NCBI RefSeq assembly: GCF_036588685.1 | Contig: NC_086383.1 | Coordinates: forward strand, 31,829,141 to 31,893,140 | DNA: 64,000 bases | Reading direction: 5' to 3' | Source: Mytilus trossulus | Taxonomy: Eukaryota > Mollusca > Bivalvia > Mytilida > Mytilidae | Part shown: positions 11,336 to 23,355 of the stretch, piece after piece | How the letters are laid out: every line of letters begins with the position of its first letter | Position numbering within the stretch: the first letter of the stretch is position 1 | Program-made: the position numbers and the translations under genes | The notes under the pieces: model-generated | What the model was told of the DNA's origin: nothing | Database searches by the model: none | Seen by the model: only the letters and a program-made list of their open reading frames with translations

Positions 11336-14300
11336 CGGTGTAAATAATAGGTAATGGTCTAAGGGACAATGGGGCAAAAGGCTTAGGTGGGACAACTCAT
11401 GGTTTGTCCTCACCATGGGTCCAAAGTTTGATTTTAAAAAAATGCCGTACCCCAATTTTTAAAAGAGTGTAAAAAATTCCCTACGGCAATACTTTTTCAG
11501 CCACTAGGTAGAAATGGTAGGAAATGAACTAGGGTCCAATGGGCCAAAAGGTCCAGGTGGGACAACTCATAGTTTGTCTTCACCATAGGTCCGAACTTAG
11601 GTCTTAAGGGTCAACATGCCTACCCCAAATTTTCAAAAGTCTGTCAAAAATTCCCTACGGCAATACTTTTTTACCCACTAGGTGCAAATGATAGGTAAGG
11701 GTCTAAGGTCCAATGGGTCAAAAGGTCCAGGTGGGACAACTTATGGTTTGTCCTCACCATAGGTCCAAAGTTAGATTTTTAAAAAATGCCGTACCCCAAT
11801 TTTTAAAAGACTGTAAAAAATTCCCTACGGCAATACTTTTTCAGCCACTAGGTGGAAATGGTAGGAAATGAACTAGGGTCCAATGGGCCAAAAGGTCCAG
11901 GTGGGACAACTCATAGTTTGTCTTCACCATAGGTCCGAACTTAGGTCTTAAGGGTCAACATGCCTACCCCAAATTTTCAAAAATCTGTCAAAAATTCCCT
12001 ACGGCAATAATTTTTTACCCACTAGGTGCAAATGATACGTAAGGGTCTAAGGTCCAATGGGTCAAAAGGTCTAGGTGGGACAGCTAATGGTTTGTCCTCA
12101 CCATGGGTCCAAAGTTAGATTTAAAAAAAAATGCCGTACCCCAATTTTTAAAAGAGTGTAAAAAATTCCCTACGGCAATACTTTTTCAGTCATTAGGTTG
12201 AAATGGTAGGAAATGGACTAGGGTCCAATGGGCCAAAAGGTCCAGGTGGGACAACTCATAATTTGTTTTCACCATAGGTCCGAACTTAGGTCTTAAGGGT
12301 CAACATGCCTACCCCAAATTTTCAAAAGACTGTAAAAAATTCCCTACGGCAATACTTTTTTACCCACTAGGTGCAAATGATAGGTAATGGTCTAAGGTCC
12401 AATGGGTCAAAAGGTCTAGTTGGGACAACTCATGGTTTGTCCTCACCATGGGTCCAAAAATATATTTAAAAAAATGCCGTACCCCAATTTTTAAAAGAGT
12501 GTAAAAAATTCCCTACGGCAATACTTTTTCAGCCACTAGGTGGGAATGGTAGGAAATGGACTAGTGTCCAATGGGCCAAAAGGTCCAGGTGGGACAACTC
12601 ATAGTGTGTCTTCACCATAGGTCCGAACTTAGATCTTAAGGGTCAACATGCCTACCCCAAATTTTCAAAAGTCTGTCAAAAATTCCCTACGGCAATACTT
12701 TTTTACCCACTAGGTGCAAATGATAGGTAATGTTCTAAGGTCCAATGGGTCAAAAGGTCTAGGTGGGACAACTCATGGTTTGTCCTCACCATGGGTCCAA
12801 AGTTAGATTTAAAAAAATGCCGTACCCCAATTTTTAAAAAAGTGTAAAAAATTCCCTACGGCAATACTTTTTCAGCCACTAGGTGGGAATGGTAGGAAAT
12901 GGACTAGGGTCCAATTGGCCAAAAGGTCCAGGTGGGACAACTCATAGTGTGTCTTCACCATAGGTCCGAACTAAGGTCTTAAGGGTCAACATGCCTACCC
13001 CAAATTTTCAAAAGTCTGTCAAAAATTCCCTACGGCAATACTTTTTTGCCCACTAGGTGCAAATGATAGGTAATGGTCTAAGGTCCAATGGGTCAAAAGT
13101 TCTAGGTGGGACAACTCATGGTTTGTCCTCACCATGGGTCCAAAGTAAGATTTAAATAAATGCCGTACCCCAATTTTTAAAAGAGTGTAAACAATTCCCT
13201 ACGGCAATACTTTTTCAGCCACTAGGTGGGAATGGTAGAAAATGAACTAGGGTCCAATGGGCCAAAAGGTCCAGGTGGGACAACTCATAGTGTGTCTTCA
13301 CCATAGGTCCGAACTTAAGTCTTAAGGGTCAACATTCCTACCCCAAATTTTCAAAAGTCTGTCAAAAATTCCCTACGGCAATACTTTTTTACCCACTAGG
13401 TGCAAATGATAGGTAATGGTCTAAGGTCCAATGGGTCAAAAGTTCTAGGTGGGACAACTCATGGTTTGTCCTCACCATGGGTCCAAAGTTAGATTTTAAA
13501 AAACTGCCGTACTCCAATTTTTAAAAGAGTGTAAAAAATTCCCTACGGCAATACTTTTTCAGCCACTAGGTAGAAATGGTAGGAAATGAACTAGGGTCCA
13601 ATGGGCCAAAAGGTCCAGGTGGGACAACTCATAGTTTGTCTTCACCATAGGTCCGAACTTAGGTCTTAAGGGTCAACATGCCTACCCCAAATTTTCAAGT
13701 CTGTCAAAAATTCCCTACGGCAATACTTTTTTACCCACTAGGTGCAAATGATAGGTAAGGGTCTAAGGTCCAATGGGTCAAAAAGTCTAGGTGGGACAAC
13801 TAATGGTTTGTCCTCACCATGGGTCCAAAGTTAGATTTAAAAAAAATGCCGTATCCCAATTTTTAAAAGACTGTAAAAAATTCCCTACGGCAATACTTTT
13901 TCAGCCACTAGGTGGAAATGGTAGGAAATGAACTAGGGTCCAATGGGCCAAAAGGTCCAGGTGGAACAACTCATAGTTTGTCTTCACCATAGGTCCGAAC
14001 TTAGGTCTTAAGGGTCAACATGCCTACCCCAAATTTTCAAAAGTCTGTCAAAAATTCCCTACGGCAATAATTTTTTACCAACTAGGTGCAAATGATACGT
14101 AAGGGTCTAAGGTCCAATGGGTCAAAAGGTCTAGGTGGGACAACTAATGGTTTGTCCTCACCATGGGTCCAAAGTAAGATTTAAAAAAAAAATGCCGTAC
14201 CCCAATTTTTAAAAGAGTGCAAAAAAATTCCCTACGGCAATACTTTTTCAGTCATTAGGTGGAAATGGTAGGAAATGGACTAGGGTCCAATGGGCCAAAA

Positions 14301-17300
14301 GGTCCAGGTGGGACAACTCATAATTTGTTTTCACCATAGGTCCGAACTTAGGTCTTAAGGGTCAACATGCCTACCCCAAATTTTCAAAAGACTGTAAAAA
14401 ATTCCCTACGGCAATACTTTTTTACCCACTAGGTGCAAATGATAGGTAATGGTCTAAGGTCCAATGGGTCAAAAGGTCTAGGTGGGACAACTTCATAGGT
14501 TTGTCCTCACCATGGGTCCAAAGTTAGATTTAAAAAAAATGCCGTACCCCAATTTTTAAAAGAGTATAAAAAATTCCCTACGGCAATACTTTTTCAGCCA
14601 CTAGGTGGAAATGGTAGGTAATGGGCTAGGGGTCCAATGGGCCAAAAGGTCCAGGTGGGACAACTCATAGTTTGTCTTCACCATAGGTCCGAACTTAGGT
14701 CTTAAGGGTCATTATGCCTACCCCAAATTTTCAAAAGTCTGTCAAAAATTCCCTACGGCAATACTTTTTTACCCACTAGGTGCAAATGATAGGTAAGGGT
14801 CTAAGGTCCAATGGGTCAAAAGGTCCAGGTGGGACAACTTATGGTTTGTCCTCACCATGGGTCCAAAGTTAGATTTAAAAAAAATGCCGTACCCCAATTT
14901 TTAAAAGAGTATAAAAAATTCCCTACGGCAATACTTTTTCAGCCACTAGGTGGAAATGGTAGGTAATGGGCTAGGGTCCAATGGGCCAAAAGGTCCAGGT
15001 GGGACAACTCATAGTTTGTCTTCACCACAGGTCCGAACTTAGGTCTTAAGGGTCATTATGCCTACCCCAAATTTTCAAAAGTCTGTCAAAAATTCCCTAC
15101 GGCAATACTTTTTTACCCACTAGGTGCAAATGATAGGTAAGGGTCTAAGGTCCAATGGGTCAAAAGGTCCAGGTGGGACAACTTATGGTTTGTCCTCACC
15201 ATGGGTCCAAAGTTAGATTTAAAAAAAATGCCGTACCCCAATTTTTAAAAGAGTATAAAAAATTCCCTACGGCAATACTTTTTCAGCCACTAGGTGGAAA
15301 TGGTAGGTAATGGGCTAGGGTCCAATGGGCCAAAAGGTCCAGGTGGGACAACTCATAGTTTGTCTTCACCACAGGTCCGAACTTAGGTCTTAAGGGTCAT
15401 TATGCCTACCCCAAATTTTCAAAAGTCTGTCAAAAATTCCCTACGGCAATACTTTTTTACCCACTAGGTGCAAATGATAGGTAAGGGTCTAAGGTCCAAT
15501 GGGTCAAAAGGTCCAGGGACAACTTATGGTTTGTCCTCACCATGGGTCCAAAGTTAGATTTAAAAAAAATGCCGTACCCCAATTTTTAAAAGAGTATAAA
15601 AAATTCCCTACGGCAATACTTTTTCAGCCACTAGGTGGAAATGGTAGGTAATGGGCTAGGGTCCAATGGGCCAAAAGGTCCAGGTGGGACAACTCATAGT
15701 TTGTCTTCACCATAGGTCCGAACTTAGGTCTTAAGGGTCATTATGCCTACCCCAAATTTTCAAAAGTCTGTCAAAAATTCCCTACGGCAATACTTTTTTA
15801 CCCACTAGGTGCAAATGATAGGTAAGGGTCTAAGGTCCAATGGGTCAAAAGGTCCAGGTGGGACAACTTATGGTTTGTCCTCACCATGGGTCCAAAGTTA
15901 GATTTAAAAAAATGCCGTACCCCAATTTTTAAAAGAGTATAAAAAATTCCCTACGGCAATACTTTTTCAGCCACTAGGTGGAAATGGTAGGTAATGGGCT
16001 AGGGTCCAATGGGCCAAAAGGTCCAGGTGGGACAACTCATAGTTTGTCTTCACCACAGGTCCGAACTTAGGTCTTAAGGGTCATTATGCCTACCCCAAAT
16101 TTTCAAAAGTCTGTCAAAAATTCCCTACGGCAATACTTTTTTACCCACTAGGTGCAAATGATAGGTAAGGGTCTAAGGTCCAATGGGTCAAAAGGTCCAG
16201 GTGGGACAACTTATGGTTTGTCCTCACCATGGGTCCAAAGTTAGATTTAAAAAAAATGCCGTACCCCAATTTTTAAAAGAGTATAAAAAATTCCCTACGG
16301 CAATACTTTTTCAGCCACTAGGTGGAAATGGTAGGTAATGGGCTAGGGTCCAATGGGCCAAAAGGTCCAGGTGGGACAACTCATAGTTTGTCTTCACCAT
16401 AGGTCCGAACTTAGGTCTTAAGGGTCATTATGCCTACCCCAAATTTTCAAAAGTCTGTCAAAAATTCCCTACGGCAATACTTTTTTACCCACTAGGTGCA
16501 AATGATAGGTAAGGGTCTAAGGTCCAATGGGTCAAAAGGTCCAGGTGGGACAACTTATGGTTTGTCCTCACCATGGGTCCAAAGTTAGATTTAAAAAAAA
16601 TGCCGTACCCCAATTTTTAAAAGAGTATAAAAAATTCCCTACGGCAATACTTTTTCAGCCACTAGGTGGAAATGGTAGGTAATGGGCTAGGGTCCAATGG
16701 GCCAAAAGGTCCAGGTGGGACAACTCATAGTTTGTCTTCACCACAGGTCCGAACTTAGGTCTTAAGGGTCATTATGCCTACCCCAAATTTTCAAAAGTCT
16801 GTCAAAAATTCCCTACGGCAATACTTTTTTACCCACTAGGTGCAAATGATAGGTAAGGGTCTAAGGTCCAATGGGTCAAAAGGTCCAGGTGGGACAACTT
16901 ATGGTTTGTCCTCACCATGGGTCCAAAGTTAGATTTAAAAAAAATGCCGTACCCCAATTTTTAAAAGAGTATAAAAAATTCCCTACGGCAATACTTTTTC
17001 AGCCACTAGGTGGAAATGGTAGGTAATGGGCTAGGGTCCAATGGGCCAAAAGGTCCAGGTGGGACAACTCATAGTTTGTCTTCACCACAGGTCCGAACTT
17101 AGGTCTTAAGGGTCATTATGCCTACCCCAAATTTTCAAAAGTCTGTCAAAAATTCCCTACGGCAATACTTTTTTACCCACTAGGTGCAAATGATAGGTAA
17201 GGGTCTAAGGTCCAATGGGTCAAAAGGTCCAGGTGGGACAACTTATGGTTTGTCCTCACCATGGGTCCAAAGTTAGATTTAAAAAAAATGCCGTACCCCA

Positions 17301-20300
17301 ATTTTTAAAAGAGTATAAAAAATTCCCTACGGCAATACTTTTTCAGCCACTAGGTGGAAATGGTAGGTAATGGGCTAGGGTCCAATGGGCCAAAAGGTCC
17401 AGGTGGGACAACTCATAGTTTGTCTTCACCATAGGTCCGAACTTAGGTCTTAAGGGTCATTATGCCTACCCCAAATTTTCAAAAGTCTGTCAAAAATTCC
17501 CTACGGCAATACTTTTTTACCCACTAGGTGCAAATGATAGGTAAGGGTCTAAGGTCCAATGGGTCAAAAGGTCCAGGTGGGACAACTTATGGTTTGTCCT
17601 CACCATGGGTCCAAAGTTAGATTTAAAAAAAATGCCGTACCCCAATTTTTAAAAGAGTATAAAAAATTCCCTACGGCAATACTTTTTCAGCCACTAGGTG
17701 GAAATGGTAGGTAATGGGCTAGGGTCCAATGGGCCAAAAGGTCCAGGTGGGACAACTCATAGTTTGTCTTCACCACAGGTCCGAACTTAGGTCTTAAGGG
17801 TCATTATGCCTACCCCAAATTTTCAAAAGTCTGTCAAAAATTCCCTACGGCAATACTTTTTTACCCACTAGGTGCAAATGATAGGTAAGGGTCTAAGGTC
17901 CAATGGGTCAAAAGGTCCAGGTGGGACAACTTATGGTTTGTCCTCACCATGGGTCCAAAGTTAGATTTAAAAAAAATGCCGTACCCCAATTTTTAAAAGA
18001 GTATAAAAAATTCCCTACGGCAATACTTTTTCAGCCACTAGGTGGAAATGGTAGGTAATGGGCTAGGGTCCAATGGGCCAAAAGGTCCAGGTGGGACAAC
18101 TCATAGTTTGTCTTCACCACAGGTCCGAACTTAGGTCTTAAGGGTCATTATGCCTACCCCAAATTTTCAAAAGTCTGTCAAAAATTCCCTACGGCAATAC
18201 TTTTTTACCCACTAGGTGCAAATGATAGGTAAGGGTCTAAGGTCCAATGGGTCAAAAGGTCCAGGTGGGACAACTTATGGTTTGTCCTCACCATGGGTCC
18301 AAAGTTAGATTTAAAAAAAATGCCGTACCCCAATTTTTAAAAGAGTATAAAAAATTCCCTACGGCAATACTTTTTCAGCCACTAGGTGGAAATGGTAGGT
18401 AATGGGCTAGGGTCCAATGGGCCAAAAGGTCCAGGTGGGACAACTCATAGTTTGTCTTCACCATAGGTCCGAACTTAGGTCTTAAGGGTCATTATGCCTA
18501 CCCCAAATTTTCAAAAGTCTGTCAAAAATTCCCTACGGCAATACTTTTTTACCCACTAGGTGCAAATGATAGGTAAGGGTCTAAGGTCCAATGGGTCAAA
18601 AGGTCCAGGTGGGACAACTTATGGTTTGTCCTCACCATGGGTCCAAAGTTAGATTTAAAAAAAATGCCGTACCCCAATTTTTAAAAGAGTATAAAAAATT
18701 CCCTACGGCAATACTTTTTCAGCCACTAGGTGGAAATGGTAGGTAATGGGCTAGGGTCCAATGGGCCAAAAGGTCCAGGTGGGACAACTCATAGTTTGTC
18801 TTCACCACAGGTCCGAACTTAGGTCTTAAGGGTCATTATGCCTACCCCAAATTTTCAAAAGTCTGTCAAAAATTCCCTACGGCAATACTTTTTTACCCAC
18901 TAGGTGCAAATGATAGGTAAGGGTCTAAGGTCCAATGGGTCAAAAGGTCCAGGTGGGACAACTTATGGTTTGTCCTCACCATGGGTCCAAAGTTAGATTT
19001 AAAAAAAATGCCGTACCCCAATTTTTAAAAGAGTATAAAAAATTCCCTACGGCAATACTTTTTCAGCCACTAGGTGGAAATGGTAGGTAATGGGCTAGGG
19101 TCCAATGGGCCAAAAGGTCCAGGTGGGACAACTCATAGTTTGTCTTCACCATAGGTCCGAACTTAGGTCTTAAGGGTCATTATGCCTACCCCAAATTTTC
19201 AAAAGTCTGTCAAAAATTCCCTACGGCAATACTTTTTTACCCACTAGGTGCAAATGATAGGTAAGGGTCTAAGGTCCAATGGGTCAAAAGGTCCAGGTGG
19301 GACAACTTATGGTTTGTCCTCACCATGGGTCCAAAGTTAGATTTAAAAAAAATGCCGTACCCCAATTTTTAAAAGAGTATAAAAAATTCCCTACGGCAAT
19401 ACTTTTTCAGCCACTAGGTGGAAATGGTAGGTAATGGGCTAGGGTCCAATGGGCCAAAAGGTCCAGGTGGGACAACTCATAGTTTGTCTTCACCACAGGT
19501 CCGAACTTAGGTCTTAAGGGTCATTATGCCTACCCCAAATTTTCAAAAGTCTGTCAAAAATTCCCTACGGCAATACTTTTTTACCCACTAGGTGCAAATG
19601 ATAGGTAAGGGTCTAAGGTCCAATGGGTCAAAAGGTCCAGGTGGGACAACTTATGGTTTGTCCTCACCATGGGTCCAAAGTTAGATTTAAAAAAAATGCC
19701 GTACCCCAATTTTTAAAAGAGTATAAAAAATTCCCTACGGCAATACTTTTTCAGCCACTAGGTGGAAATGGTAGGTAATGGGCTAGGGTCCAATGGGCCA
19801 AAAGGTCCAGGTGGGACAACTCATAGTTTGTCTTCACCACAGGTCCGAACTTAGGTCTTAAGGGTCATTATGCCTACCCCAAATTTTCAAAAGTCTGTCA
19901 AAAATTCCCTACGGCAATACTTTTTTACCCACTAGGTGCAAATGATAGGTAAGGGTCTAAGGTCCAATGGGTCAAAAGGTCCAGGTGGGACAACTTATGG
20001 TTTGTCCTCACCATGGGTCCAAAGTTAGATTTAAAAAAAATGCCGTACCCCAATTTTTAAAAGAGTATAAAAAATTCCCTACGGCAATACTTTTTCAGCC
20101 ACTAGGTGGAAATGGTAGGTAATGGGCTAGGGTCCAATGGGCCAAAAGGTCCAGGTGGGACAACTCATAGTTTGTCTTCACCATAGGTCCGAACTTAGGT
20201 CTTAAGGGTCATTATGCCTACCCCAAATTTTCAAAAGTCTGTCAAAAATTCCCTACGGCAATACTTTTTTACCCACTAGGTGCAAATGATAGGTAAGGGT

Positions 20301-20884
20301 CTAAGGTCCAATGGGTCAAAAGGTCCAGGTGGGACAACTTATGGTTTGTCCTCACCATGGGTCCAAAGTTAGATTTAAAAAAAATGCCGTACCCCAATTT
20401 TTAAAAGAGTATAAAAAATTCCCTACGGCAATACTTTTTCAGCCACTAGGTGGAAATGGTAGGTAATGGGCTAGGGTCCAATGGGCCAAAAGGTCCAGGT
20501 GGGACAACTCATAGTTTGTCTTCACCACAGGTCCGAACTTAGGTCTTAAGGGTCATTATGCCTACCCCAAATTTTCAAAAGTCTGTCAAAAATTCCCTAC
20601 GGCAATACTTTTTTACCCACTAGGTGCAAATGATAGGTAAGGGTCTAAGGTCCAATGGGTCAAAAGGTCCAGGTGGGACAACTTATGGTTTGTCCTCACC
20701 ATGGGTCCAAAGTTAGATTTAAAAAAAATGCCGTACCCCAATTTTTAAAAGAGTATAAAAAATTCCCTACGGCAATACTTTTTCAGCCACTAGGTGGAAA
20801 TGGTAGGTAATGGGCTAGGGTCCAATGGGCCAAAAGGTCCAGGTGGGACAACTCATAGTTTGTCTTCACCATAGGTCCAAAGAT
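11336..20884. repeat. Satellite array, 344-bp dimer, about 28 copies
   Basis: Tandem satellite. Each unit has two related halves. Half A carries CAGCCACTAGGTGGAAATGG and CTTCACCAYAGGTCCGAAC; half B carries TACCCACTAGGTGCAAATG and CCTCACCATGGGTCC. The shared block ATTCCCTACGGCAATAC alternates at steps of 174 and 170 bp (for example 20,074, 20,248 and 20,418). From about 14,679 onward the 344-bp period is exact apart from a 3-bp deletion near 15,515 and a short A-run near 15,907. From 11,336 to about 14,600 units differ by many substitutions. All frames are closed by stops and no ORF of useful length occurs. Confidence 0.98.
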
Positions 20885-22311
20885 AGGTTTCTTTTATAAA
20901 TTGCTAATTTTTATTTTCCGTGCACACCATACATTAAGTACAACAAATAAACCTCTCGTATAATCAACTGTGAGCGAATTCCGCTTGTTCAGAAGAAGAA
21001 TCTTTTGTCAAAACAAATTTGTCTGACAAAAAAATAGGAAAGCACGAGTGCAATTTTCTATTCTTGTAATGCAAAACTATTGATACTTTTTAGGAACTAC
21101 TTGACAGGATGCCGAGACTATGGAAAGCTATTTCTTACAATGTCACAAAATTGATTTCTTATGGAAAAGTCGATGTCATGTAACAACAATGTTGCTAGCA
21201 TTTAAATAAGTACATAGCTATTTACTATTGTTCATACACTATTTAAAAGTGCGCACAGCACGCTGTTTGGGAAATGAAAAGCGAATTAAGTAATGAACAG
21301 GAAATTACATGTTAATTTGAAAAAAAAACATTAAATAGTGTCTTCGGCTGCTCACTCTTATATAAAAACAGATTATTTTGTGATAATATGATTGATAAAA
21401 ACATTTAAAGTACGTTTGAATCTTATATAATTTTTGGGTTTATAGACATATCTGAAAACTGGCTGCTAGCGAAGTGGCTGCTAGCGAGTGGCTGCTAGCT
21501 TGAGCCTGGTTTAAGACACACCAAGGAATTGTATATTAAAATATACAATAATATTCCTTGGACACACTAACTTCATAAAATATTATATGAAATGATATAT
21601 AGATTTCTGTTCATAAGAAAAACTCAAATAAGTACAACATCAAAAAAAGAACCATAGAGCATAAATCTTTAACGATTTCTTGTTTATGAATGTTGAAAAT
21701 TTGTTTCTTTAAATACTGTTGAACAGTTGCGAATTAATTTATTGATTATAACATTCTTCAAAAAAAACCTTTATTTCTTTTCCTCTGTTATGTCAACGTT
21801 TATAGGGGCCAGTTGTTATAGAAATTTAACTTCTGACACCTTTTAGCAATATAACTGGTAAACCTGTGATAATCTAGACACCTGTAATATCCATTTACCT
21901 GTACAAATACAAATATACATGTATATGATAATAAAAGGTATTTTACTTTGTAATCGATAGAGAAAACAAAACTTATTTAAGTGTGGAACTTTTAAATTTT
22001 ACAAGTTTATTCTTTAAGAAGCTTTATTATTCGTGGATTGAAAATTGGAAACTATGTCCCGCTTGTGTCCATTCTGTTACACTAGTAGTAAAAAAAGTTG
22101 ACCGCCAATCAAAATCGATTTTACAATTGGCTAGCATTTGTGGTTTTATCTAAAATTATCGAATTTACGACTTGTGTTTTAATTCACTTGGTCGAGGTTA
22201 ACTATCATTGTCGAAACAATTCACCTTATCGACTGTTAATGCATTATCAAAGAAGTAACTATCATTGTCTGCGCGCGAGTCACATTAATTAGACCATCTA
22301 TGATGGTCGAC

Positions 22312-22329
22312 CGTAAAGTATACTTTACG
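22312..22329. repeat. Perfect 18-bp palindrome CGTAAAGTATACTTTACG
   Basis: A perfect self-complementary sequence lying between two near-identical blocks of pattern CTAT(G/A)ATGGTCGACCG (about 22,298 and 22,341). Related CTATCATTGTCG units lie on both sides. It is probably part of a small fold-back repeat. Confidence 0.8.
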
Positions 22330-22520
22330 CCGTACATCTATAATGGTCGACCGATAATCTATCATTGTCGGCGATAAACTGTGATTATCTATTAATGTGC
22401 TTCCCGCGTTCCATATATAATTGTCTTCTCTTGTATACTGGTTTGTTGACAATAAAGATATACAAATTCAATAAAATTTGATATTCAGTCAACATTGTGT
22501 TTGTTTAAAAACTTGATTTA

Positions 22521-22540
22521 GAGAGAGAGAGAGAGAGAGA
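22521..22540 (+). repeat. (GA)10 microsatellite
   Basis: Ten uninterrupted GA dinucleotides. Confidence 0.97.
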
Positions 22541-22881
22541 AAAGAATGAAACTGAAAAACAAAAATCGAACTTGTTACAGAAAAAAACGCAACTTTAAAA
22601 TAATTATCTTTATTCGTGAACTGCAAAACACAACAAATTAATTTACCCGTCATCATGAAAAATAAACTGAAAAAGTACATCGAATGAGATATTTTATTTT
22701 TTCTATATGCAAATTTATGTTAAAGGTAAAACTGAACTAACGATACAATTCCTAAAAAACCATAAAGATAATCCAATCAATTTTGTTGATTGGATTATTC
22801 ATGGCTCAGTAGTTGTGTAATCAGTGACACGTGCCCTCATTATTTTATAAGAATTAACATATCTATCTAAGTTCGATTCAG

Positions 22882-23022
22882 GCGGGGATCCAGAAGGGGG
22901 GGGGGTCCCAACCCCCCTTTTTTTTGCCGATCAATGCATTTGAATGGGGACATGTAGTTGAACCCCCCTCCCCTTTTTTGTCCTGGGTTAGCCCCCCTTT
23001 TTAAAATGACTGGATCCGCCCC
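22882..23022. repeat. GGATCC fold-back interspersed repeat
   Basis: Starts with GGCGGGGATCCAG and ends with CTGGATCCGCCCC, so the ends are inverted copies. The interior has G and C runs. Relatives lie at about 26,044-26,214 and 26,875-26,927, the last sharing the TTTTTAAAATGRCKGGATCC end. A small dispersed fold-back family. Confidence 0.7.
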
Positions 23023-23355
23023 TACGATTTCAAATTCTACCAAAATTTAACTCTTAAATAAGAAGCGTATAACGAATATAAACATCCATCATGTGTGCAG
23101 ATACAATGTCGGTAATGCATGGTCCTGAGTGCACTTTGTATGTCCTGGGTGCACCCAGGAGGTCCTGAGCGGTTGTTTAGACGTACCCGAAGAATAAATC
23201 ATGTCCTGAACTTAAAATACATTTATCTGTTATTAAAGAAAATTCGCCTTAAACATTCTCTCATATATTTAAACAATTGTAAAATATTTAATTCAACGAC
23301 TTTCTGTCTGTTTACTAATACTTTTCTTGTTCAGTTTTTGTTTATACCCATAATA

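Larger units (their letters stand above)
20885..23355. other. AT-rich non-coding DNA with small palindromes
   Basis: No gene seen. It holds a short triple repeat of GTGGCTGCTAGCGA near 21,459-21,500, a hairpin closed by CCAAGGAA/TTCCTTGG (21,521-21,561), a cluster of CTATCATTGTCG-like units (22,199-22,390), a (GA)10 run at 22,521-22,540, a 12-bp perfect stem at 22,769-22,797, and a GGATCC fold-back repeat at 22,882-23,022. The small open frames are chance. Confidence 0.6.

Noticed and set aside
11336..20884. CRISPR array
   Set aside because: Units are continuous without unique spacers and the genome is animal; this is a satellite.
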